Below, piece by piece: positions 1 to 8,960 of a DNA stretch of 25,039 nt. Each line of letters begins with the position of its first letter. Within the stretch, counting starts at the first letter, position 1. The notes beneath the pieces were generated by a model that saw only the letters and a program-made list of their open reading frames with translations, was not told the origin of the DNA and did not search any database. Position numbers and translations under genes: made by a program. The stretch lies in the NCBI GenBank assembly GCA_035542815.1, contig DATKKS010000199.1, forward strand, positions 1-25,039. The letters run 5' to 3'. This stretch comes from JACRLI01 sp035542815. GTDB taxonomy: Bacteria; Eisenbacteria; RBG-16-71-46; JACRLI01.

Positions 1-82
1 GCCCACCGGGGCGGGCCGCCCGGCCCGCCGGCCGCGCGGCCGCGCCCTGCCGGGGCTTTCGGCCCTCCGGGTGCCGGGGAAG

Positions 83-100
83 CGGCGGGCGCGCCCGCCG
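83..100. terminator. Perfect 18-bp GC palindrome, possible upstream terminator hairpin
   Basis: Positions 83-100 read the same on both strands and can fold into a 7-bp stem (CGGCGGG/CCCGCCG) with a CGCG loop. There is no T-run on either side, so it is not a textbook intrinsic terminator. Similar U-less hairpins follow several genes elsewhere in this window, so it may end a transcript entering from the left. Confidence 0.25.
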
Positions 101-159
101 GCCCGGGGCCGCCGGGGGCCGGAAACCGCGAGGGTGCAACCCCTGGCCGGCAACTTCGT

Positions 160-173
160 ACATTCCGGTATGT
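160..173. promoter_or_regulatory. Near-perfect dyad, candidate operator of the efflux operon
   Basis: ACATTCCGGTATGT is a 14-bp dyad with a single mismatched pair (164/169), centred about 56 bases before the tolC-like start codon. It overlaps a second inverted repeat, GGCAAC (149-154) with GTTGCC (172-177). It is the one AT-containing island in the leader. TetR/MarR-type regulators of efflux operons commonly bind dyads of this size, but no regulator gene is in the window, so the role is inferred. Confidence 0.35.
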
Positions 174-222
174 TGCCGCCCCCGCGGAACCTGCCGTCGG
201 GGCTTCTAAGAGGAGGTCGTGC

Positions 223-1617
223 ATGAACCTGGGTCGCCGGCGGGCGGGGTGGAGTCGGCTTGTGCCGGCCCTGGCGGGGCTGGTGGTGCTGCTGGTTGGG
301 GCCCGGCCGGGCCGGGCCGATCTGGCGCGGCTCACCGCGGACGAGGCGGTGCGCATGGCGCTCCGCGAGAACAGCACCGTCTACGCCGCATCCAAGCAGG
401 TGGAACAGGCGAAGGGGGCGCTCAAGGCGGCGCGTTCGCCGCTGCTGCCGCAGCTGAACGCCAGCGGGGACCTGGGGCGGAACCACCAGGGCGAGCAGCG
501 CTCGGCCTACAACACGGCCGGCAACGTCCCGAGCACCACCACCAACTCGACTTCGGGCAGCGTCACCCTGAGCCAGCAGCTGCTGAACCTGGAGGCGTTC
601 AACGGGGCCAGGCAGGCCGCGCGCAGCCTGTCCGCGTCCCGCTCCGCGGAGCTGGACACCCGGCTGCAGATCGCCCTGGCGGCCAAGCAGCAGTTCTACG
701 CGCTGGTCCGGGCCAAGCAGTTGGCGGGCGTCAACGCCGAGGCGGTGCGGCTGGATTCCTCCACCCTGGCGCTGACCCAGGGCCTGTTCGACGTGGGCAC
801 CGCCGCGCGGACCGACCTGCTCAAGGCCCGCACCCAGCAGGCGCAGTCGCGGCTGACCCTGATCGTCTCGCAGCACTCGGTGGACATCGAGCGGCTCCGC
901 CTGGCCGGCCTGCTGGGCCTGGCCGACGACCGGGGCCTGGACGTGGACGAGACCCTGGCCGAGGACGTGCCGCTGCCGGACTCGACCTCCATCCTGACGA
1001 CCGCCTACCAGAACCGGCCGGACCTGGCCCAGCTGGAGCACCAGATCGGCGCCGCGGAGGCGGCGCTCGGATCCGCGCGGTCGGCGCGCTACCCGACCCT
1101 GGGGGCGAGTTTCAACATCCAGAAGACGAGCTACACCACCCACCAGGACAGCGTCACGCAGGTGTACCAGTTCGGGGGCCAGTCGGTGGTGGTGAGCTCG
1201 CCCGACACCACGTTCAAGAGCCAGCCGTTCAGCTGGACGCTCGGGGCGCGGCTGAGCCTGCCGCTGTTTGACGGGCTGTCGGCCAAGGGGCGGATCCAGG
1301 AGCGCCAGGCCGAGCTGGACATCCAGCGCCGCAACCTGACGCAGAAGAGGGTGGACGTGGCGCTGGAGGTGCGCCAGGCGTGGCTGGGGCTGGTGGAGGC
1401 GCGGGAGCGCTCCCGGGCCGCCGCCGAGGCTCTGTCCTACGCCGAGGAATCCTACGATCTGAACCGCGAGAAGTACCGACTGGGCTCCAGCACCCTGCTG
1501 GACCTGACCACGGCTGAAGTCGCTCTGACCCGCAGTCGCTCCGATGTGGTGGACGCCCGCGTGGGCCTGCAGCTGGCCCGCGCCGGGCTGGACCGGGCTC
1601 TGGGGCTGAACCCGTAA
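223..1617 (+). CDS. TolC-family outer-membrane efflux channel
   Basis: This 464-aa protein is the outer-membrane/periplasmic duct of a tripartite efflux or secretion pump and should trimerise. It starts with a basic stretch, a hydrophobic core (about residues 11-27) and a likely signal-peptidase site near Gly-Arg-Ala/Asp at 30-33. The remainder has the two-fold repeated OEP pattern of long amphipathic helices rich in Ala, Gln, Leu and Arg, separated by Ser/Thr-rich beta segments (around 90-115 and 285-340). Length is normal for the family. The ATG at 223 is chosen over nearby starts because it follows AGAGGAGG and begins the signal peptide. The adaptor gene follows 28 bases later, so the channel is dedicated to that pump. 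Family assignment is firm; the exported substrate cannot be read from sequence. Confidence 0.93.
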   Translation: MNLGRRRAGWSRLVPALAGLVVLLVGARPGRADLARLTADEAVRMALRENSTVYAASKQVEQAKGALKAARSPLLPQLNASGDLGRNHQGEQRSAYNTAGNVPSTTTNSTSGSVTLSQQLLNLEAFNGARQAARSLSASRSAELDTRLQIALAAKQQFYALVRAKQLAGVNAEAVRLDSSTLALTQGLFDVGTAARTDLLKARTQQAQSRLTLIVSQHSVDIERLRLAGLLGLADDRGLDVDETLAEDVPLPDSTSILTTAYQNRPDLAQLEHQIGAAEAALGSARSARYPTLGASFNIQKTSYTTHQDSVTQVYQFGGQSVVVSSPDTTFKSQPFSWTLGARLSLPLFDGLSAKGRIQERQAELDIQRRNLTQKRVDVALEVRQAWLGLVEARERSRAAAEALSYAEESYDLNREKYRLGSSTLLDLTTAEVALTRSRSDVVDARVGLQLARAGLDRALGLNP

Positions 1618-1645
1618 CGCGGGGCGGCGACCCGCGGAGGAAGAC

Positions 1646-2950
1646 ATGAAGAAGAAGTGGATCATCGTGGGCGTGGTGGTGGTGCTGGTGGCGATCTTCG
1701 GGTTCAGCTCGCTGAAGCGCCAGCAGGGCAAGGTGGCGGCGGTGGAGCTGTCCAAGGTGCGCCGGGAGGACGTCGTCTCGCACGTGAAGGCGCCAGGCAA
1801 GATCGAGCCGTTCACGCTGGTCAAGATGTCCGCCACCGTGCCCGGGAAGATCGTGTACCTGGCCGTGAAGGAGGGCCAGCGGGTGCGCCGGGACGAGGTG
1901 CTGCTGCGGCTGGACGACATCCAGTACCAGGCCGACCTGAAGCGGGCGGTGGCGGCGCTGTCGCAGGCCGAGTCGCGCGCTCGGCAGGCCAAGTACAACC
2001 TGGACCGCGCCCAGCAGACGCTGGAGCGGAACCGGGCGCTGGCCCAGCGGAACCTGGTCGCGCCGGACCAGATGGAGCAGGTGGAGACCGCCTACAACGT
2101 GGCCCGCAGCGAGTACCAGGCGGCCCAGGACGCGGTCAACGAGGCCCGGGCGGCCCGCGCCACCTCCCAGGACTACGTGGACAAGACGGTGTTCCGCGCC
2201 CCGTTCAACGGGGTGGTCTCGCAGCTCAACGTGGAGGCCGGGGAGAACGTCATCACCGGCACCATGAACAACCCCGGCACCCAGATCCTGGCGGTGGCCG
2301 ACACCACCCGCATGATCGTGCGGGCCCAGGTGGACGAGACCGATGTGGTGGACGTCAAGGTGGGCGAGCAGGTCAAGATCAAGGTGGACGCCATCCCGGA
2401 CTCGGTGTTCCGCGGCCAGGTCATCGAGGTGGGCAACACCGCCAAGACCTCCAGCGGGGTGATCAGCACCGGCGAGGAGCAGAACAACTACGAGGTCAAG
2501 GTGGTGTTCCTGGACCACGTGGCGGCGATCAAGCCGGGCATGACGGCGGACGTGGACATCCAGACCAACCTGCACCCCAAGGTGCTGTCCGTGCCCATCC
2601 AGAGCGTGGTGGTCCGCACCCAGGGCGAGCTGGACCAGGACAAGGCCTCGCACCAGAAGAAGAAGCCCTCGGGCCAGGACGCCATGGCCGCCGAGAACGA
2701 GGACGAGGCCGCCCGCAAGGCCAAGGAGAAGGAGGTCTCGGGGGTGTTCGTGGTGAAGAAGGGGGTGGCTTCGTTCCAGCCGGTCAAGCCGGGCATCTCC
2801 GGGGACGTCAACACCGAGGTCGCGGGATCGCTCGCGGTGGGGGACGAGATCGTGAGCGGGCCGTACAAGGAGCTGCGCAGCCTGCGCGACGGGGCCAAGG
2901 TGAAGCGGGCCCCGGCCAAGGCGGCCGGCTCGGGCGAGAAGAAAGACTAG
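1646..2950 (+). CDS. Periplasmic adaptor (MacA/HlyD-type membrane fusion protein)
   Basis: This 434-aa adaptor should link the inner-membrane ABC permeases to the TolC-like channel. Lys-rich residues 1-4 are followed by one hydrophobic anchor (about 5-22). Then come a beta-barrel/lipoyl half (45-95), an alpha-helical hairpin rich in Gln, Ala and Arg (about 95-180), the second lipoyl half (from about 180, with Phe-Arg-Ala-Pro-Phe-Asn-Gly) and the barrel and membrane-proximal domains. A Lys/Glu/Ala-rich hydrophilic insert lies at about residues 330-366, inside the C-terminal beta region. GGAGG at 1637-1641 sets the ATG. The stop is only 4 bases before the ATPase gene, consistent with co-translation. 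It is MacA-like by context with MacB-type permeases. The symbol is left blank because substrate and strict orthology are unknown. Confidence 0.92.
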   Translation: MKKKWIIVGVVVVLVAIFGFSSLKRQQGKVAAVELSKVRREDVVSHVKAPGKIEPFTLVKMSATVPGKIVYLAVKEGQRVRRDEVLLRLDDIQYQADLKRAVAALSQAESRARQAKYNLDRAQQTLERNRALAQRNLVAPDQMEQVETAYNVARSEYQAAQDAVNEARAARATSQDYVDKTVFRAPFNGVVSQLNVEAGENVITGTMNNPGTQILAVADTTRMIVRAQVDETDVVDVKVGEQVKIKVDAIPDSVFRGQVIEVGNTAKTSSGVISTGEEQNNYEVKVVFLDHVAAIKPGMTADVDIQTNLHPKVLSVPIQSVVVRTQGELDQDKASHQKKKPSGQDAMAAENEDEAARKAKEKEVSGVFVVKKGVASFQPVKPGISGDVNTEVAGSLAVGDEIVSGPYKELRSLRDGAKVKRAPAKAAGSGEKKD

Positions 2951-2954
2951 CGCG

Positions 2955-3635
2955 ATGCTGATCACGCTGCGCGAAGTCACCAAGGTCTACCACGTGGGCG
3001 GCGAGGACGTGCACGCCCTGGCCGGCGTGGACCTGGACATCGAGCACAACGAATACGTGGCGATCATGGGGCCGTCGGGCTCGGGCAAGTCCACGCTCAT
3101 GAACATGGTGGGCTGCCTGGACACCCCCAGCGGCGGGTCCTACAAGCTCAACGGCGTGGAGATCCGCGACCTGGACGACGACGAGCTGGCCCACATCCGC
3201 AACAAGGAGATCGGCTTCGTCTTCCAGACCTTCAACCTGCTGGCGCGGGCCAACGCGCTGCACAACGTGGAGCTGCCGCTGATCTACAACGGGACCGCGG
3301 CGCACGAGCGGCACCAGCGGGCGGTGGAAGCGCTGAACCGGGTGGGCCTGGGGGACCGCATGCACCACCGGCCCAACGAACTGTCCGGCGGCCAGCGCCA
3401 GCGCGTGGCCATCGCCCGGGCGCTGGTGAACCGGCCCTCCATCATCCTGGCGGACGAGCCCACCGGGAACCTGGACAGCAAGACCGGCGAGGAGATCATG
3501 CACGCGCTGGACCAGGTCCACCAGCAGGGGAACACCATCATCCTGGTCACCCACGAGGAGGACATCGCCCGGCACGCCCACCGGGTGGTCCGCCTCCTGG
3601 ACGGCAAGATCGCCGAGGACCACGTGATCCGCTGA
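2955..3635 (+). CDS. ABC transporter ATPase, LolD/MacB type
   Basis: This 226-aa nucleotide-binding protein energises the two permeases downstream. All ABC motifs are intact: Walker A GPSGSGKST (39-47), Q-loop Gln91, signature LSGGQRQR (143-150), Walker B with ADEPTGNLD (166-174) and the switch His200. The signature and the GNLDSKTG sequence are typical of the LolD/FtsE/MacB type-VII exporter group. Unlike E. coli MacB, where ATPase and membrane domain are one chain, here the ATPase is free-standing. It starts 4 bases after the adaptor stop with only a weak purine-rich site, so it probably depends on translational coupling. Function is firm at family level. Whether it serves as a homodimer under both permeases is inferred from there being only one ATPase gene. 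Confidence 0.95.
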   Translation: MLITLREVTKVYHVGGEDVHALAGVDLDIEHNEYVAIMGPSGSGKSTLMNMVGCLDTPSGGSYKLNGVEIRDLDDDELAHIRNKEIGFVFQTFNLLARANALHNVELPLIYNGTAAHERHQRAVEALNRVGLGDRMHHRPNELSGGQRQRVAIARALVNRPSIILADEPTGNLDSKTGEEIMHALDQVHQQGNTIILVTHEEDIARHAHRVVRLLDGKIAEDHVIR

Positions 3636-3654
3636 GCGGCCACAGGGAGTCGCC

Positions 3655-6133
<2,479 letters not shown>

Positions 6134-6134
<1 letters not shown>

Positions 6135-6155
6135 CGGCGGCCCGCCGGCCGCCGC
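6134..6155 (+). terminator. 9-bp perfect GC hairpin at the end of the efflux operon
   Basis: GCGGCGGCC (6134-6142) pairs exactly with GGCCGCCGC (6147-6155) around a CGCC loop, starting on the last base of the permease stop codon. No T-run follows, so release may need Rho, or this species may use U-less hairpins. Its position exactly at the operon end supports a terminator or 3'-end stabiliser. The remaining bases to 6310 are GC-rich with no gene, apart from the AAGGAGA site before the next start. Confidence 0.45.
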
Positions 6156-6310
6156 GCCCGCAATCGGCGCCCCCCGCCACACCCCGCGCCCGGCGGCCTG
6201 CATCCAAGACCCACAGAGGTCCGCGACTCCCCCCGCGCCAGGCCCCGCCCCGCGGCCGGCCCCGGCGCGGCCCCCCGAGGCCACCCCCGAGACTCCAAGG
6301 AGACACCTGC

Positions 6311-6937
6311 ATGCCCGGTCTGTCCACGCACCCGTTCGCCGCCGTGCCGCTGAAGCCCGCCACGCTCGAGATGGAAGGGATCTCCCGCCGGACCATGGAG
6401 GAGCACTTCAAGCTCTACCAGGGTTACGTGAACAAGGCGAACGAGATCCTCCAGAAGCTGGAGAGCCTGGACCGCGACCCCGCCAAGGCCAACCAGACCT
6501 ACAGCGACCTGCGGGTGCTCAAGCACGAGCTCACCTTCGCCATCGGCGGGGTCAAGAACCACGAACTCTACTTCGGCCACCTGGGCGGCCGGGGCGGGCA
6601 GCCGGGCGGCGCGCTGGCGGCGGCGCTGGCGAAGGACTTCGGCTCCTTCGACGCCTGGGCCAAGGACCTCAAGGCGACCGGCATCGCGGCCCGCGGCTGG
6701 GTGTGGCTGGCCCTGGACCACGACTACGGCACGCTGTTCAACTACCTGGGCGACGCCCAGAACACCTTCCCGGTGTGGAACGCCACGCCGATCCTGGCCC
6801 TCGATACCTACGAGCACGCCTACTTCATCGACTACGGCACGGCCCGCGGGAGCTACATCGACCAGTTCCTCAGGGTGGTGGACTGGCCGACGGTGGAGGC
6901 CGCCTACGCCCGCGCCGCGAAGATGAGCTCCCGCTAG
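6311..6937 (+). CDS. Superoxide dismutase, Fe/Mn family
   Basis: This 208-aa enzyme should dismutate superoxide to oxygen and hydrogen peroxide, probably in the cytoplasm since no signal peptide is seen. The four expected metal ligands can be placed: His32 (in EEHFKLYQ), His84 (in KNHELYF), Asp165 and His169 (in LDTYEHAYFIDYG). The family hallmark DxWEHAYY is altered to DTYEHAYF, with Tyr167 replacing the usual Trp. The HxxHH-like stretch after the first ligand is also degenerate. Gly80 and Gln150 sit where Mn-type enzymes carry Gly and their outer-sphere Gln, which favours Mn or cambialistic use; this is an inference from motif spacing. AAGGAGA 8 bases upstream sets the ATG. It stands alone between two hairpins, so it is probably monocistronic. 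Confidence 0.88.
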   Translation: MPGLSTHPFAAVPLKPATLEMEGISRRTMEEHFKLYQGYVNKANEILQKLESLDRDPAKANQTYSDLRVLKHELTFAIGGVKNHELYFGHLGGRGGQPGGALAAALAKDFGSFDAWAKDLKATGIAARGWVWLALDHDYGTLFNYLGDAQNTFPVWNATPILALDTYEHAYFIDYGTARGSYIDQFLRVVDWPTVEAAYARAAKMSSR

Positions 6938-6948
6938 CGGCTCGCGCC

Positions 6949-6983
6949 CCCCGGCCGGCCGCGTGGGGTGGGCCGGCCCGGGG
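6949..6983 (+). terminator. GC hairpin after the superoxide dismutase gene
   Basis: GGCCGGCC (6953-6960) pairs with GGCCGGCC (6971-6978) around a 10-base loop. It is extended by CCCC/GGGG with one bulged C at 6979. It begins about 12 bases after the stop codon. No T-run follows, as with the other hairpins in this window, so termination is inferred from position. Confidence 0.35.
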
Positions 6984-7091
6984 CGGCCGCCGGGCCCGTC
7001 CCGGAGTCCCCGGGCGGCTGCACGCGGGGCCGGCCCGGCGCCGCCGCCCGCGGCCGCGGAAGCGGCGCGCCGTGCGGCGGCCGACCCCGGA

Positions 7092-7120
7092 TTGACCCCG
7101 GGCGCCCCGCGTGTTAGCGT
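7092..7120 (+). promoter_or_regulatory. Candidate sigma70-like promoter for recJ-rel-dtd-maf
   Basis: TTGACC (7092-7097) is separated by 17 bases from TAGCGT (7115-7120). The -35 matches the consensus at five of six bases. The -10 keeps only the T-A-----T frame, as often in high-GC bacteria. The better promoter upstream of rplM has the same TTGACC and TAGnnT pattern, which gives mutual support. Transcription would begin near 7127. Confidence 0.4.
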
Positions 7121-7244
7121 CTCCTCACAAGAACCTACCGCGCCCGTACCCCGGGCGGACCCCAGGTTTCCCGTTCTCAACGCTGCGTCGCACCGGGCGG
7201 CTTCCCCCGCCCGGGCCTCGCTCCCGACGATCGGAGCCCACTCG

Positions 7245-8960
7245 ATGGCACGCACCCACTGGTGCATGGCGCCCCCTCCTCCGGCCGACGAACTCGCGCT
7301 CATGGCGGGCGAGCTGGGCGTGCCGGAACCCGTGGCGCGGATCCTGTGGAACCGCAACCTGCGCGCGTGCGATCCCGCCCGGCGGTTCCTGGACCCGCAG
7401 CTGGACGATCTTGAGGACGCCTACCAGATGGCCGACATGGGCCTGGCGGTGGAGCGGCTGCGCGAGGCGGTGGGGCGGGGCGAGCCGATCCTGGTGCACG
7501 GCGACTACGACGTGGACGGGGTGACCTCCACCTTCCTCATGACCAAGGCCCTGCGCCTGCTGGGCGGGGAGGTGTCGTTCTTCATTCCCGACCGGCTGCG
7601 CGACGGCTACGGGCTCTCGGAGACCGGCCTGGAGGAGGCCGCCCGCCGGGGCGCCTCGCTGATCGTGACCGTGGACTGCGGGGTGACCGCGGCCGACCCG
7701 GTGGCCCGGGCGCTGGCGCGCGGCATGGACGTGATCATCACCGATCACCACGAGCCGCTCGGCCCGCTGCCTGCGGCCCGCGCGGTGGTGAACCCCAAGC
7801 GCCCCGACTGCCGCTACCCGTTCAAGGAGCTGGCCGGCATCGGGGTCACCTCCAAGGTGGTCCAGGCGCTGTTCGAGCGGATGCGCCCGGAGGCCGCGCG
7901 CGGCTTCCTGGAGGAGCACCTGGACGTGATCGCCCTGGGCACCATCGCCGACGTGGTGCCGCTGGTGGGCGAGAACCGGGTGCTGGCCAAGCTGGGGATG
8001 CAGCGCCTGGAGAGCACCCGCAACGCCGGCCTGGTGGCGCTCAAGGAGACCGCCGGCCTCAAGACCCGCCGGGTGGACAGCGGCCACGTGGCGTTCATCC
8101 TGGCCCCACGGATCAACGCCGCCGGCCGGCTGGGGAAGGCCGACACCGGGGTGCGGCTGCTGCAGGCGGCCACCGGCGACGAGGCCCGCGAGCTGGCGGA
8201 GACCCTCGAGGAGGACAACAACCTCCGCCGGCGGATCGACGAGGAGACGCTCTCGGAGGCCGAGACGCTCATCTCGCGGGAGATCGACTTCGCCCGGGAC
8301 TCGGTGATCGTGCTGTGGTCCGACCGCTGGCACTCCGGGGTGCTGGGCATTGTGGCCTCGCGGCTGGTGGAGCGCTACTGCCGGCCCACCATCCTGATCG
8401 CCCTGGACGGGGACGAGGGCCGCGGCTCGGGCCGGAGCCTCCCCGGGCTCAACCTGTGGGAGGCGCTGCAGCAGGTGCAGGACTGCCTCATCGCCTACGG
8501 CGGGCACAGCCACGCCGCGGGGCTCAACATCGAGCGCGCCCACCTGGAGGAGTTCCGGCACCGCCTCAACGGCGAGGTGGGCCGGCGGCTCACCGAGGAG
8601 GACTTCTGCCACCGGCTGGACCTGGACGGCGAGATCCGCCTGGACCAGTGCGGCCTGGGCCTGGTGGAGTGGCTGGAGCGCCTGGCGCCGTGGGGGCTGC
8701 GCAACAGCGAGCCGCTGTTCCTGGCCCACGACGTGGAGCTGTCGGGCTGGTCCAGCGTGGTGAGCCGCAACCACCTCAAGATGGTGGTGCGCCAGGACGG
8801 GCACGTGGCCGAGTGCATCGGGTTCAACCTGGGCTACCTGGCCGGGGAGCTGAACCGCGCGCCCGGGAAGTTCTCGCTGGCGTTCACCCCCATCCGCAAC
8901 GTGTGGCAGGGCCGCGAGCGGGTGCAGCTGAAGGTGAGGGGGGTGCAGCCGGGAGCATGA
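7245..8960 (+). CDS. recJ: Single-stranded-DNA-specific 5'-3' exonuclease RecJ
   Basis: This 571-aa nuclease degrades single-stranded DNA 5' to 3' in recombination and mismatch/base-excision repair. The DHH-family metal motifs are all present: Asp87-Tyr-Asp89-Val-Asp91-Gly, Val-Asp144-Cys-Gly, Asp167-His168-His169, and the Asp236 motif in GTIADVVPL. The DHHA1 half follows, with RINAAGR, then GSGRSLPG and the YGGHSHAAG motif, and a C-terminal OB-like part. Length matches E. coli RecJ (577 aa). I chose the ATG at 7245 because the protein then begins about where family members do; the frame upstream is low-complexity. A weak CGGAG precedes it. The stop overlaps the rel start by 4 bases (ATGA). 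Confidence 0.95.
   Translation: MARTHWCMAPPPPADELALMAGELGVPEPVARILWNRNLRACDPARRFLDPQLDDLEDAYQMADMGLAVERLREAVGRGEPILVHGDYDVDGVTSTFLMTKALRLLGGEVSFFIPDRLRDGYGLSETGLEEAARRGASLIVTVDCGVTAADPVARALARGMDVIITDHHEPLGPLPAARAVVNPKRPDCRYPFKELAGIGVTSKVVQALFERMRPEAARGFLEEHLDVIALGTIADVVPLVGENRVLAKLGMQRLESTRNAGLVALKETAGLKTRRVDSGHVAFILAPRINAAGRLGKADTGVRLLQAATGDEARELAETLEEDNNLRRRIDEETLSEAETLISREIDFARDSVIVLWSDRWHSGVLGIVASRLVERYCRPTILIALDGDEGRGSGRSLPGLNLWEALQQVQDCLIAYGGHSHAAGLNIERAHLEEFRHRLNGEVGRRLTEEDFCHRLDLDGEIRLDQCGLGLVEWLERLAPWGLRNSEPLFLAHDVELSGWSSVVSRNHLKMVVRQDGHVAECIGFNLGYLAGELNRAPGKFSLAFTPIRNVWQGRERVQLKVRGVQPGA

Larger units (their letters stand above)
1..222. other. Intergenic/upstream region, no gene recognised
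   Basis: This extremely GC-rich leader precedes the efflux operon. I see no convincing coding sequence on either strand. The first 120 bases hold several GC palindromes, which may belong to the 3' end or terminator of a gene outside the window. The stretch nearer the operon is less GC-rich around positions 150-175 and carries a dyad listed separately. A purine-rich ribosome-binding site (AGAGGAGG, about 208-215) lies 7 bases before the ATG at 223. No clear -35/-10 pair is visible; TACATT at 159-164 could be a weak -10. Confidence 0.6.
6938..7244. other. 307-base intergenic region between sod and recJ
   Basis: The left part is almost pure G+C and holds the hairpin after sod. The right part from about 7090 is more mixed and carries the candidate recJ promoter and an untranslated leader of about 120 bases. 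The recJ frame stays open back to about 6963, but that upstream extension is low-complexity Pro/Ala/Arg sequence with no resemblance to RecJ, so I treat the region as noncoding. No RNA gene was recognised. Confidence 0.6.

Noticed and set aside
1229..2983. Long open frame on the minus strand opposite the tolC-like and adaptor genes (584 codons)
   Set aside because: It mirrors codon structure of the + strand genes, is rich in His/Leu/Gly/Arg with no recognisable domain, and high GC removes stop codons in shadow frames.
6963..7244. N-terminal extension of RecJ by up to 94 codons
   Set aside because: The extra sequence is Pro/Ala/Arg-rich, unlike RecJ, and contains the candidate promoter; the ATG at 7245 gives normal family length.
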